From: Ornithinibacillus sp047228935
GTDB lineage: Bacteria > Bacillota > Bacilli > Bacillales > Amphibacillaceae
Assembly: GCF_047228935.1 (NCBI RefSeq)
Contig: NZ_JBFEGG010000001.1
Span: forward strand, 310,001-374,000
Direction: 5' to 3'
DNA length: 64,000 bases
Shown: in pieces, positions 33,748 to 42,236 of the stretch
How positions within the stretch are numbered: the stretch's first letter is position 1
How the letters are laid out: every line of letters begins with the position of its first letter
Notes under the pieces: generated by a model
What the model was told of the DNA's origin: nothing
Database searches by the model: none
The model's input: only the letters and a program-made list of their open reading frames with translations
Program-made: the position numbers and the translations under genes

Positions 33748-34601
33748 TGACTTGGTATACAGAACAATGGAGTAATGATTGCAAATTCTCAATAAAGTAT
33801 GATAGAGAAGTGCACAGTGAAAAAAGCCCGTTTCAACAAATTGATTTTTATCAAGGAGAAGAATTTGGAACCTTTTTTACGCTAGATGGTTTAATGATGG
33901 TAAATGAAAAAGATGAATTTATTTACCATGATATGATTGTTCACCCTGCTTTCGCTACGAATCCTAACATTAAAAAAGTATTAATTATAGGTGGGGGAGA
34001 CGGTGGTACTGCACGTGAAGTGCTACGTTATCCTTCTGTTGAAGAAGTTGTAATGGTAGAAATTGATGAGAGGGTATTTCGTTTGTGTCAGGAATATTTA
34101 CCTGTAACTGCAAAGGGAGTAGAAGAAGATGCTAGAATGGAGCTTCGATTTGAAGATGGGTTAGCCTATGTGAAAAATGCTCCAGATGCTTCCTTCGATC
34201 TTATCTTAGTTGATTCAACTGATCCAATCTCTGTTGGTGAAGGATTGTTTACAACAGCATTTTATGAAGAATGTTACCGTGTATTAAATAAGGATGGAAT
34301 TTTGATTAACCAACATGAATCACCATATTTCGCTGAATATGCGGAGAGCATGAGAAAAGCACGTAAAAAAATTAAAGCGATTTTTCCAATTACGAATGTA
34401 TACCAATATCATATGCCTACCTATCCATCTGGCCATTGGCTGTTTGGATTTGCATCAAAGACATATGATCCAATCAAAGATATTCATGTAGAAGCATGGA
34501 AAAATATTGGCTTGAAAACGAAATATTATAATACAGATTTACATGTAGGTGCATTTCAATTGCCGTCCTATGTAAAGGAGGCTCTTGATAGTGATGAGTA
34601 A
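33747..34601 (+). CDS. speE: Spermidine synthase
   Basis: Transfers the aminopropyl group from decarboxylated SAM to putrescine; 284 aa. The N-terminal beta hairpin domain (about 1-60) precedes the Rossmann domain with VLIIGGGDGGTAREVLRYP (about 75-93), VEIDERV and the catalytic LVDSTDP. The length and the motif match bacterial SpeE. It overlaps the speD stop (TAATG) and the ribosome site of speB. Its by-product MTA must be recycled by genes not seen here. Confidence 0.94.
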   Translation: MTWYTEQWSNDCKFSIKYDREVHSEKSPFQQIDFYQGEEFGTFFTLDGLMMVNEKDEFIYHDMIVHPAFATNPNIKKVLIIGGGDGGTAREVLRYPSVEEVVMVEIDERVFRLCQEYLPVTAKGVEEDARMELRFEDGLAYVKNAPDASFDLILVDSTDPISVGEGLFTTAFYEECYRVLNKDGILINQHESPYFAEYAESMRKARKKIKAIFPITNVYQYHMPTYPSGHWLFGFASKTYDPIKDIHVEAWKNIGLKTKYYNTDLHVGAFQLPSYVKEALDSDE

Positions 34602-35451
34602 ACCCTTAAATTTTAGCACGTTTATTGGCTGTGAAAAATCATTTGATGAAGCGGAAGTTGTACTGTTCGGTGTACCATTTGATGGAACGACAAGCTTTCG
34701 CCCTGGAACACGTTTTGCCATGCAGGCTATTCGCAATGATTCTTTTGGACTTGAAACGTATTCACCATATTTAGATAAAGATCTGGAAGATGCTTTTATC
34801 TATGATGGCGGGGATTTGGAATTGCCGCTTGGTAATACCGAAAAAGCTTTAGACCAAATATATACGTATAGCAAGGAAGTATTAAATGCCGGAAAGAAAT
34901 TTTTAATGGTAGGTGGAGAGCATTTAGTTAGCTTATCTACTATAAGAGCAGCTTATGAAAAGTATCCGGATCTACATTTAATTCATATTGATGCTCACAC
35001 AGACTTACGTGATGATTATTTAGGTGAAAAGCTATCACATGCTTCCGTTATTCGCCGCAGTCATGATTTTCTTGGAGACGGGAGAATTTTCCAATTTGGT
35101 ATTCGTTCTGGCATGAAAGAAGAATTTGACTGGGCGAAAGAGCACACGTATTTAGAACGTTTTGCTATCACAACATTGAAGGAAAAAGTGCAGGAATTAA
35201 AAGATGTACCAGTATATATAACGATAGATTTAGATGTACTGGATCCTGGTATTTTTCCAGGGACAGGTACACCTGAACCAGGCGGTATCACGTACAAAGA
35301 GCTACTAGAAGCAATGAAGCAATTACAAGAACTAAACCAAATAGTATCAGCAGATATAGTGGAGTTATCTCCACCGTATGATCCATCCGGAGCCTCAACA
35401 GCAATGGCTTGTAAAACGGTTCGTGAAATGTTGCTAACTCTCATAGATTAA
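34594..35451 (+). CDS. speB: Agmatinase
   Basis: Manganese ureohydrolase converting agmatine to putrescine and urea; about 285 aa. Metal ligands are His in GGEHLVS, Asp-x-His-x3-Asp in IDAHTDLRDD and Asp-x-Asp in IDLDVLDPG. AAAGGAGG lies 12 nt before ATG 34594 and 9 nt before GTG 34591; either could start, and TTG 34585 is too close. Last gene of metK-speA-D-E-B: the operon encodes the full route from arginine and methionine to spermidine. No obvious hairpin terminator follows directly. Confidence 0.93.
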   Translation: MSKPLNFSTFIGCEKSFDEAEVVLFGVPFDGTTSFRPGTRFAMQAIRNDSFGLETYSPYLDKDLEDAFIYDGGDLELPLGNTEKALDQIYTYSKEVLNAGKKFLMVGGEHLVSLSTIRAAYEKYPDLHLIHIDAHTDLRDDYLGEKLSHASVIRRSHDFLGDGRIFQFGIRSGMKEEFDWAKEHTYLERFAITTLKEKVQELKDVPVYITIDLDVLDPGIFPGTGTPEPGGITYKELLEAMKQLQELNQIVSADIVELSPPYDPSGASTAMACKTVREMLLTLID

Positions 35452-35465
35452 TATAATTAATCTGA

Positions 35466-35494
35466 TTGATTTTATACGTATTGTTCACTATACT
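35466..35494 (+). promoter_or_regulatory. SigA promoter overlapped by an inverted-repeat operator
   Basis: TTGATT (35466-35471), 17 bp, TATACT (35489-35494). A perfect 10-bp inverted repeat, GTTCACTATA (35483-35492) and TATAGTGAAC (35505-35514), straddles the -10 and start. The left half would not be in the RNA, so a DNA operator is more likely than an RNA hairpin. The regulator is unknown. Confidence 0.7.
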
Positions 35495-35499
35495 ATAGA

Positions 35500-35731
35500 T
35501 AACATATAGTGAACGGAGGTATTTCTTATTAAATGGATAACTAATCATTTGTTTTAAAGAAAATTTGATCATGAAATCAAATTATTCAATAGACAAGGGA
35601 TTAGTATGCCATTTCGAATGGCAAAATAGGTATTCTATTTTTCTATTATAGGAAATTCCAATTATTATTTAGGATGCCCGAATAGGTATTAATTCTAATC
35701 CCCTCTCTATTTTAAGTAGGAGGGGTTTTTT
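35500..35731 (+). ncRNA. Candidate structured RNA or leader with no recognised ORF
   Basis: About 230 nt between a regulated promoter and an intrinsic terminator. Perfect hairpins: AATTTGAT/ATCAAATT (35562-35583) and TGCCATT/AATGGCA (35607-35623). A long-range 8-bp helix GGGATTAG (35597-35604)/CTAATCCC (35695-35702) encloses the second hairpin and two copies of AATAGGTATT (35625, 35681). The helix shares three bases with the terminator left arm. A GGAGG at 35515 is followed by no ATG ORF longer than 3 codons. It could be a free small RNA, or a leader controlling the downstream P-loop gene. It fits no riboswitch family I know. Confidence 0.5.
35700..35731 (+). terminator. Terminator of the 35.5-kb structured transcript
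   Basis: CCCCTC (35700-35705) plus CTA pair with TAG plus GAGGGG (35717-35725, one bulged T), followed by six T residues. Confidence 0.88.
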
Positions 35732-35792
35732 ATGTTGTGCTAATCGTTTATAGGAATCGTTCTTTAGATAAAAGTTTAAGGGGGGATAATGG

Positions 35793-36623
35793 ATGAATAC
35801 GAAATTAATATTGGTTGAGGGTCTACCTGGATTTGGAAAATCTACTACTGCAAAAATTATTCATGATACCTTAGTTGAGAAGAACATAGATGTGCAGTTA
35901 TATTTGGAAGGTGACTTAAATCATCCGGCCGATTACGATAGAGTAGCTTGTTTTACAAAAGAGCAATACGAGCAATTGATAGTGTACAGTGGAGACTTAG
36001 TAGAAGCTATTAAAGAACATATAATTTTTAATGGAGGAAATTATTTAGTACCTTATGGAAAGATGAAATATGATTTCAACATTGAATTTCCGGAATCGCT
36101 ATTTAACTGGGTATTTCAACATGATATATATGAACTTCCATTCGATCAAAACATGGAGTTAATTACAAATAGATGGGAAGAGTTTGCTCAAAATGCTCTA
36201 CGGAGCGATAAAATTTATATATTTGAATGTTGTTTCATACAGAATCCAGTAACTATTGGGATGGTCAAATATAATGGACCGAGAGAAAAAGTGATAGATT
36301 ATGTTAAAAGGTTAGAAAAAATTATTGAAAGACTAAACCCAACCTTATTCTATGTTGAGCAAAATAATCTGGAATTTTCATTTAGAAAAGCTGTACAGGA
36401 GAGACCTAAGATGTGGTATGAAGGGTTTATAGATTACTATACTAATCAAGGGTTCGGAAAAGAGAAAAATTATAAAGGGTTAGAGGGAACATTGAAAGTA
36501 CTAGAGGAAAGACTGAAGTTAGAAGCTGAGATTTATGATAGATTAAACATCAAAAAGCACAAAGTAAACAATTCAAATTATGAACAGGAAAGTTATAAGA
36601 TGAAGCTAATGAAAAGCTTATAG
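35793..36623 (+). CDS. P-loop NTPase/kinase-like protein of unknown substrate
   Basis: 276 aa, with Walker A GLPGFGKST at residues 10-18. The rest resembles nucleoside or small-molecule kinases in layout: IYIFECCFIQNP gives a possible Walker B-like strand, and a long helical C-terminus includes WYEGFIDYY. No TM segment or signal. AAGGGGGGAT precedes the ATG. It lies behind the structured transcript and its terminator, so its expression may depend on read-through. Function not recognised; the fold argues for phosphorylation of a small molecule, but this is an inference. Confidence 0.65.
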   Translation: MNTKLILVEGLPGFGKSTTAKIIHDTLVEKNIDVQLYLEGDLNHPADYDRVACFTKEQYEQLIVYSGDLVEAIKEHIIFNGGNYLVPYGKMKYDFNIEFPESLFNWVFQHDIYELPFDQNMELITNRWEEFAQNALRSDKIYIFECCFIQNPVTIGMVKYNGPREKVIDYVKRLEKIIERLNPTLFYVEQNNLEFSFRKAVQERPKMWYEGFIDYYTNQGFGKEKNYKGLEGTLKVLEERLKLEAEIYDRLNIKKHKVNNSNYEQESYKMKLMKSL

Positions 36624-36641
36624 GAAGTAGTTTGCAAAGAA

Positions 36642-36684
36642 ATATACGAAAGCCTACTTTTCTTTCGGGGCTTTCGTATATTTA
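36642..36684. terminator. Bidirectional terminator between P-loop gene and CDF gene
   Basis: Perfect 13-bp stem ATATACGAAAGCC with its complement (36642-36654, 36669-36681), serving the two convergent genes. Confidence 0.82.
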
Positions 36685-36707
36685 GATTACAGTATGTCTA
36701 AATTCAC

Positions 36708-37574
36708 TCATTCAATATAAGGCTCAATATGAATATGCGTATGCAGTATTCCATATTCATTAGCTAGCTTTTTTTCAATACGAACAGTAATATCATGGCT
36801 TTGACTTACAGTAAGATTGGGGTCTACTTTTATCGTAACATCCAGTACGGATTGATTACCAAGTGCTCTTCCTTTAATATCAGGTACAATTTTAACCTCT
36901 GGAAACTTTTTAATTTCAATTTTAATTTCTTTTAAGAGCTCCTCATCAAATGCATCCGTTAATACTAGTGTTGCATCTTTAAAAATCTCCCAAGCAGTCC
37001 TACAGATTATGATTCCAACAAGTAATCCAGCAAGTGGGTCTAACCAAAAAATTCCAAATTGTGTACCAAGTATACCAATGAACGCTCCTATACTTACTAG
37101 TGCATCTGAGCGATTATCCTGTGAGGCTGCATATAAGGCACTACTATTTACTTTTCTAGATAAGGCAAGATTGTACCGGTAAACAATGTACATAATAATT
37201 GCAGCACATAAAGCAGTCCAAGCTGTTAACATATCAGGCTTAGTAACATGCTCACCGAACATTTTCCCTACAGTAGAAAAAATTACTTGTAAACCTACCG
37301 CCACCATTATAAATGCTGCCAGCAACGAAGCTATTGTTTCTGCTCTGTAATGACCATAGCGATGATTTTGATCAGGTGGCTTTTGTGAAATCCTCATGCC
37401 AATTAAGATGGCGATGGAGGCAACAACATCTGTTGAATTATTTAAACCATCTGCCCATAAAGCGTCTGAATCTCCTATGTATGCGACTAGAAGCTTTGTT
37501 GCGGAGAGAAATAAATAAGCAAAGATACTAATCCAAGCACCTTTTTCTCCATTTTGTATATTTGGTTGGTTCAT
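36708..37574 (-). CDS. Cation diffusion facilitator transporter (MneP/MneS-like)
   Basis: 288-aa CDF family metal/H+ antiporter with six TM helices and a C-terminal cytoplasmic domain (about 205-288) ending HTHIHIEPYIE. The metal-site motif DGLNNSTD in TM2 has an Asn-Asn-x2-Asp form often linked with manganese. The TM5 site SQDNRSDA is also present, and NHRYGHYRAE follows TM2. It most resembles the Mn2+ exporters YdfM/YeaB; zinc, iron or cobalt cannot be ruled out. No yybP-ykoY riboswitch was seen upstream. Start ATG 37574 with TTGGAGGTAA ribosome site. Confidence 0.82.
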   Translation of the reverse strand: MNQPNIQNGEKGAWISIFAYLFLSATKLLVAYIGDSDALWADGLNNSTDVVASIAILIGMRISQKPPDQNHRYGHYRAETIASLLAAFIMVAVGLQVIFSTVGKMFGEHVTKPDMLTAWTALCAAIIMYIVYRYNLALSRKVNSSALYAASQDNRSDALVSIGAFIGILGTQFGIFWLDPLAGLLVGIIICRTAWEIFKDATLVLTDAFDEELLKEIKIEIKKFPEVKIVPDIKGRALGNQSVLDVTIKVDPNLTVSQSHDITVRIEKKLANEYGILHTHIHIEPYIE

Positions 37575-37801
37575 TAAATTACCTCCAAGAATTCAAATAA
37601 CTTCATCACTATAACAAAGTAATCCTAGGTGAGTCTAGAGAAAAAGATAAGCACCAAGGAATATGAATTGACATATTATAAGTATGTTTCCTTACTCCAA
37701 ATAATATAGACTCGTTTTAAGTTGTACGAAGGATAAATTTTCATTGCAATTATTCTAAAAATTTAGGATAATATTAAGAAAGGAGCAAAGGGGCGTATCC
37801 A

Positions 37802-38035
37802 ATGAAAAAGGAAAAGGTAAGTTACCGCTTTTATCCGTATGAAGGAAAGGTCCTAAGCGCAAAAAGAGAAATATCCTTTGAAATTAAGTTAACATCGCGG
37901 CTTATTTTGGATGAATTATGCTTTAATTGGAATAAAAAGATGTTAGAAGAGAAAATAAATCAATCTATCCAAAATGGAAATAAAGATGAATTTAAAAGCG
38001 TTCGCGAATTGTATTTACAATATATTTGGGAGTAA
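37802..38035 (+). CDS. IDEAL-domain small protein
   Basis: 77 aa. Residues 31-75 (LTSRLILDELCFNWNKKMLEEKINQS, in part) form an IDEAL domain, a short helical motif found in Bacillaceae proteins such as YpiB. The N-terminal 30 residues (KVSYRFYPYEGKVLSAKR) are basic. AAAGGAGCAAAGG precedes the ATG. Flanked by its own terminator, it is monocistronic. Molecular role unknown; IDEAL domains are thought to mediate protein interactions. Confidence 0.72.
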   Translation: MKKEKVSYRFYPYEGKVLSAKREISFEIKLTSRLILDELCFNWNKKMLEEKINQSIQNGNKDEFKSVRELYLQYIWE

Positions 38036-38053
38036 AGCTTACACATCCTTCAT

Positions 38054-38085
38054 CAGCCTTGCCTACGTTTGGTGAGGCTGTTTTC
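38054..38085 (+). terminator. Terminator of the IDEAL-domain gene
   Basis: CAGCCTTGCC with GGTGAGGCTG, followed by four T residues. Confidence 0.78.
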
Positions 38086-38117
38086 ATGTAAGGAAAGATA
38101 AATTATGGGGGGATACT

Positions 38118-39578
38118 ATGAAATTAGATGAAACCATCTTAAAACGTCAAAATCAATTACTATTTTATATTTTAATTTTTGCAATGTTACTAGGACTCGG
38201 GGCAGAGATAGTAGTTGGTGCACCGCTTGAAAATATGATAGCGCTTACTGCAGGTGGAATTATTGGAGTAGGATTAATTGCGATTTTTAATTTTAAGGGA
38301 ATATTTAGTAAAGTAGTACCATATATCGCGGTTGTGTGTTTAACTGGGGTATCCTTAGTAATTATGCTCAGTTCCAATTATGTGACGAATATGTTATTTA
38401 CTTTCTTTTTATTAGCAGTTGCTGCAGTGTCTTTGTCTAAAGCAGTCCTTACAACTGGTGGTGTATTAGGTCTTGCGTTATTAGGATTTTTTATAGCAGT
38501 CAAAGGAGAAACAGTAGGATTTGATACAAGATCAGCTGCTATTACGATTGTATTTTTTAGTTTAGTATTTCTTGTATTGTTCATACAAATTAGAGTATCA
38601 AGGGGATTTATATCTTCAATGCACGAAACAATGCTAGAAATAGAGGCGAAATCGAATGAAGAAGAAAAACGAGCCGAAATTATACGTGCTGGAACACTAA
38701 ACGTTAGAAAGCAGATGGGGATTATTGAAGAAGATAGTAGTTTGAATCAAAAACAAATGCAAGAGATGCTCGAGGCTTTTCATGAAATTGCGGAAGCTAG
38801 TCAAGCACAAGCAGAGTCAGCTACGGGAATATCAGAGTCAACAAATCATAATCACAAATTACTCGAAAAAATGATTGAATCTTTTGGTAAGAGTGTTGAA
38901 GATGGAGAAACCCTTATTCAAATTTCAAATGTTGGACAAGAGTCCATGCAGACATTGAAGGATACGATTGAGGACTTTAAACAATCCTTTGAAAAACTGA
39001 CAGAGAATATGGAAAGCTTAGTAAATAGAATAGATGAAAATAATTCAAATGCAGAAAAAATACAAGAAATAGCAGAACAAACTAATCTATTAGCGTTAAA
39101 TGCGAGTATTGAGGCAGCCAGAGCTGGAGAATTCGGTAAAGGATTCTCTGTCGTGGCGTCCGAAATTCGTAAACTTGCTGAAGTTTCACAGCATACAGCT
39201 AAGCAAATAAGCGATAATATGTTAATGATTGAAAACGATGCTAAAAATACTCAGGTGGAAGTAAGCAATAATAAGGATAAGTTAATGGTAAGTACGGAGC
39301 ATACATTGGTAGCGAAAGAGAACTTTGAAAAAATTACTGATCAATTGAAAAATTTTATCAAGTATTTACATTTTTTAAATGAAAGAGCAAATGAAATTAG
39401 AAGTTCTTCAGAAAATATTGAGCAATCAGTTGATCATCTTGCTTCTATCATTGAGGAAACAACAGCTACGATAGAAGAATTAGAGGCGATGGTAGATGAA
39501 CAAGTTAACCGAATGACGAATTTGGTGCATGCCATTGAAGTTACGAATGAAGCAGCCGCATCGTTAGAAAATGCGTAA
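38118..39578 (+). CDS. Methyl-accepting chemotaxis protein with multi-TM sensor
   Basis: 486-aa chemoreceptor. The first 175 residues contain about six hydrophobic helices and no sizeable extracellular loop, so a signal would be sensed in or near the membrane. No HAMP is evident; the cytoplasmic signalling domain follows at once. Its hairpin tip is conserved (EIAEQTNLLALNASIEAARAG, about 320-340), followed by GFSVVASEIRKLAEVS. The C-terminus lacks a CheR tether. GGGGGGATAC precedes the ATG. It is far from any flagellar gene in this window. The ligand is unknown. Confidence 0.88.
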   Translation: MKLDETILKRQNQLLFYILIFAMLLGLGAEIVVGAPLENMIALTAGGIIGVGLIAIFNFKGIFSKVVPYIAVVCLTGVSLVIMLSSNYVTNMLFTFFLLAVAAVSLSKAVLTTGGVLGLALLGFFIAVKGETVGFDTRSAAITIVFFSLVFLVLFIQIRVSRGFISSMHETMLEIEAKSNEEEKRAEIIRAGTLNVRKQMGIIEEDSSLNQKQMQEMLEAFHEIAEASQAQAESATGISESTNHNHKLLEKMIESFGKSVEDGETLIQISNVGQESMQTLKDTIEDFKQSFEKLTENMESLVNRIDENNSNAEKIQEIAEQTNLLALNASIEAARAGEFGKGFSVVASEIRKLAEVSQHTAKQISDNMLMIENDAKNTQVEVSNNKDKLMVSTEHTLVAKENFEKITDQLKNFIKYLHFLNERANEIRSSSENIEQSVDHLASIIEETTATIEELEAMVDEQVNRMTNLVHAIEVTNEAAASLENA

Positions 39579-39656
39579 GGAAGGAATTTACAAATTCTTT
39601 ACTGTGGTAGTCCTTATTATTTTGCTATGCTATAAAATGAGAGGAGTGTTTATAAG

Positions 39657-40931
39657 TTGAAAAAAGATACGAAAAAACAATTAAGCTGGGCATTATATGA
39701 TTTTGGAAATTCAGCCTTTGCTACAACCATGTTAGCAGCAATTCTACCTATTTTTTATTCGAGTGTGGCAGCAAATAATATCGATAGTACGTTAGCAACA
39801 AGTTACTGGGGCTACGCTAACTCTTTTGCGGTTTTAGTAGTAGCAATATTAGCACCTATTTTAGGTTCAATAGCTGATTTCTCCGCTGCGAAGAAAAAGT
39901 TTCTACGTTTTTTTGCTTTTATGGGAATGATTGCTAGCATACTTTTAGCCTTCACTGGTGAAGGGGATTATATTTTTGTAGCAATATTATTTATCATAGG
40001 TTCAATTGGTTTTTCGGGAGCAAATGTTTTCTATGATGCATTTTTACCTGAAGTTGCTGATGAAGATGAGATTGATAAGCTATCTTCTAAAGGTTTTGCG
40101 CTTGGTTATGTAGGTGGTGGCATTCTATTACTTATCAATGTAATTATGATACTTAAACCGGAAATGTTTGGTTTAAATCAAATCAGTGCGATGCAAGTTT
40201 CTTTTGCTACTGTAGGAATTTGGTGGTTTATCTTTTCAATACCACTCCTTAGAAATATACATGATGAGAAAAAGAACCCTGTAAAGCGAGATAAATCATA
40301 CATAAGAATCGGGTTTTCGAGAATAGGAAATACGTTTAGAGAAATTAAACACTTTAAACAATTATTACTTTTCTTATTTGCCTTTTGGTTATTTAATGAT
40401 GGGATATCTACTATTATCCGTATGGCAACGATATATGGAACCGAAATAGGGATTGGACAAAATGATTTAATTATAGCTCTCTTAATTACACAATTTGTTG
40501 GGATACCTTGTACGTTCTTTTTTGGTTGGTTAGCAGGGAAAATTTCTGCGAAAAAAGCATTGATGATTACACTCTTTATTTATTTAGGTATTGTTATATT
40601 AGGTTATTTCATGAATTCTGCACTTCATTTTTATCTATTAGCAACTGCTGTAGGCTTTGTTCAAGGTGGAGCACAGGCACTAAGTAGATCGATTTATGGT
40701 CGTATGGTTCCAGCTAGTAAACAAGGTGAATTCTTTGGATTTTATGGAATCTCATCGAAGTTCTCTGCTGTTTTTGGGCCTTTCGTATTTGGTTTTGTCG
40801 GTCAAATTACAGGCAATAGTCGATTTGGAATTCTTTCATTAATGGTCTTTTTCATTTTAGGTATTATCCTCCTAAGTCGTGTTAATGTAGAGAAAGGGAA
40901 AGAAGATGCAAAGAATTACACTGCTGCTTAG
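39657..40931 (+). CDS. MFS transporter, UMF1/Atg22-like family (YxiO type)
   Basis: 424-aa membrane protein with 12 predicted TM helices. The N-terminal WALYDFGNSAFATTMLAAILPIFY is the hallmark of the UMF1 family related to yeast Atg22. Start is TTG 39657, 8 to 10 nt after GAGGAGTG. The middle loop after TM6 (about 200-225) is basic. Substrate unknown; Atg22 relatives export amino acids from vacuoles, and a similar role is only a guess. A terminator follows and overlaps the upstream region of the next gene. Confidence 0.82.
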   Translation: MKKDTKKQLSWALYDFGNSAFATTMLAAILPIFYSSVAANNIDSTLATSYWGYANSFAVLVVAILAPILGSIADFSAAKKKFLRFFAFMGMIASILLAFTGEGDYIFVAILFIIGSIGFSGANVFYDAFLPEVADEDEIDKLSSKGFALGYVGGGILLLINVIMILKPEMFGLNQISAMQVSFATVGIWWFIFSIPLLRNIHDEKKNPVKRDKSYIRIGFSRIGNTFREIKHFKQLLLFLFAFWLFNDGISTIIRMATIYGTEIGIGQNDLIIALLITQFVGIPCTFFFGWLAGKISAKKALMITLFIYLGIVILGYFMNSALHFYLLATAVGFVQGGAQALSRSIYGRMVPASKQGEFFGFYGISSKFSAVFGPFVFGFVGQITGNSRFGILSLMVFFILGIILLSRVNVEKGKEDAKNYTAA

Positions 40932-40962
40932 AGATTTTTGTGGGTGACTTAAAAAGTTTTGT

Positions 40963-40992
40963 ACCGTACAGTTCTTTCCTGTGCGGTTTTTT
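40963..40992 (+). terminator. Terminator of the MFS gene
   Basis: ACCGTACAG (40963-40971) and CTGTGCGGT (40979-40987) followed by T residues. Confidence 0.85.
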
Positions 40993-41010
40993 GTTAGAGA
41001 GGTTAAGCGA

Positions 41011-41574
41011 ATGAGAAGATTTGTAATTATTACAGTTGGAAAGACTCATAGTGGTAAAACCACATTTGCCAGGCTTTTAGAAAATAAACTGGAGGATACT
41101 ATCGTCATGGATCAGGATATCCATGCAGAGCTTATTAATAAGTACTATAAAAAATTACAGCCTAAAACTGGCCCAAATACATTAAAACATGCGATATCCA
41201 AGTTAATTGTTGATTATACAGTAGTAAATACTAATTACCATCTTATAATAAGTAATTCTAATCGAAGCATACATGATCGGGAGTATTTACTAAAAGAGCT
41301 TTTTCCAAAAGATAACTTTATACGGATAATAGTACATTTTAATATTCCAGATCACATCCTCCTAGCTAGAGTTGAAAACAGTAACAGGAATACAAATATT
41401 TTCAGAGGGGCAACAAGTTTCAAGCAAGTATTAACTAGGCAACAGGAAGAGTCAAATAGAGATGATATTATAGATCCTACTGAAATGGAAGCGGATTATT
41501 TATTTGTAGTAAAGGATGGTATGGAGGTAGAGGCGGTAATTGGAAAAATCGTTAGAATTGCCAATGATAGTTAA
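41011..41574 (+). CDS. AAA_33-type P-loop kinase-like protein
   Basis: 187-aa soluble protein with Walker A VGKTHSGKTTFA near the N-terminus and a nucleotide-kinase-like layout. IVMDQDIHAELI holds the phosphate-acceptor-side Asp pair, and a lid-like Arg segment follows (LARVENSNRNTNIFRG). Similar proteins are annotated as zeta-toxin-like or AAA_33 ATPases; no antitoxin gene lies next to it. Start ATG 41011 (MRRFVIIT) follows AGAGAGGTTAAGCG; the in-frame ATG 40981 is inside the previous terminator. Substrate unknown. Confidence 0.7.
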   Translation: MRRFVIITVGKTHSGKTTFARLLENKLEDTIVMDQDIHAELINKYYKKLQPKTGPNTLKHAISKLIVDYTVVNTNYHLIISNSNRSIHDREYLLKELFPKDNFIRIIVHFNIPDHILLARVENSNRNTNIFRGATSFKQVLTRQQEESNRDDIIDPTEMEADYLFVVKDGMEVEAVIGKIVRIANDS

Positions 41575-41639
41575 TTGGATTGTAGTAAGATAACGAATCC
41601 CTATTTAATAAAAACGTATTATCCAACATAGGTTGAGCG

Positions 41640-42200
41640 ATGAAGTGGGGGAATATATTGCTAAATAAGTTAAGTTTCATAATAACAGTACTAATATTTT
41701 TTTCAATATTTATAGTTGGTTGTTCTAATTCATTAAATTATAAAGATGAGGATGTTGCAGCCATGGTAAGAGGAGAAGAGATTACTGTTGGTGATCTTAG
41801 GCTTCTTTATACGGATGATAAAGTAATGTCTAATCTAGAAGGCACCGAAAAAGCAATGTTAATAATGCAAGAAGCAAAAGATATGAACATGGATGTTACA
41901 GAAGAAATAGAACAAACAATTAGGCCCTATCCACCTAAAGATACAGGGGATAAATTAGCAAATTCCATTCAGGAATTTGCCAAATCTCAAGGTAAAAAAC
42001 TAGGGATGGGACCGGAAGAATACTATATGAAATATCAAGAGGTTACAGCTGAGATGGGGGCATATGTGAATGCCTATGTCATGGAAATGCTTGGTGAAAC
42101 AGATATGGAAGATTTAGAGCAATTCGATGAACGTGCCAACCAATTAATAGATGATTTAATGGAAAAATATAAAGATGAGATAGAGATATACATTAAATAG
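41640..42200 (+). CDS. Lipoprotein with SurA/PrsA N-terminal-like domain, no PPIase domain
   Basis: 186 aa. Signal peptide with lipobox IVGC (Cys28), then a helical domain resembling the chaperone part of SurA/PrsA (VAAMVRGEEITVGDLRLLY, about 40-58). It lacks the parvulin domain found in PrsA at 57293-58189. The start is uncertain: ATG 41640 with AGGTTGAG upstream, or TTG 41658 with GTGGGGGAA. Monocistronic. A holdase-like role at the membrane is inferred from the fold only. Confidence 0.72.
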   Translation: MKWGNILLNKLSFIITVLIFFSIFIVGCSNSLNYKDEDVAAMVRGEEITVGDLRLLYTDDKVMSNLEGTEKAMLIMQEAKDMNMDVTEEIEQTIRPYPPKDTGDKLANSIQEFAKSQGKKLGMGPEEYYMKYQEVTAEMGAYVNAYVMEMLGETDMEDLEQFDERANQLIDDLMEKYKDEIEIYIK

Positions 42201-42236
42201 CAAAAAGCTTAGAGTTAATTCTAAGCTCTTTGCTAT
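42199..42236. terminator. Bidirectional terminator at 42.2 kb
   Basis: AGCAAAAAGCTTAGA and TCTAAGCTCTTTGCT form a 15-bp stem with one mismatch, overlapping the stops of both convergent genes. Confidence 0.82.

Noticed and set aside
35595..35731. T-box leader before the P-loop gene
   Set aside because: No T-box sequence (AGGGTGGNACCGCG) and no specifier loop layout were found.
41011..41574. Zeta-toxin of a toxin-antitoxin pair
   Set aside because: No small antitoxin gene adjoins it; the neighbours are an MFS transporter and a lipoprotein with their own signals.
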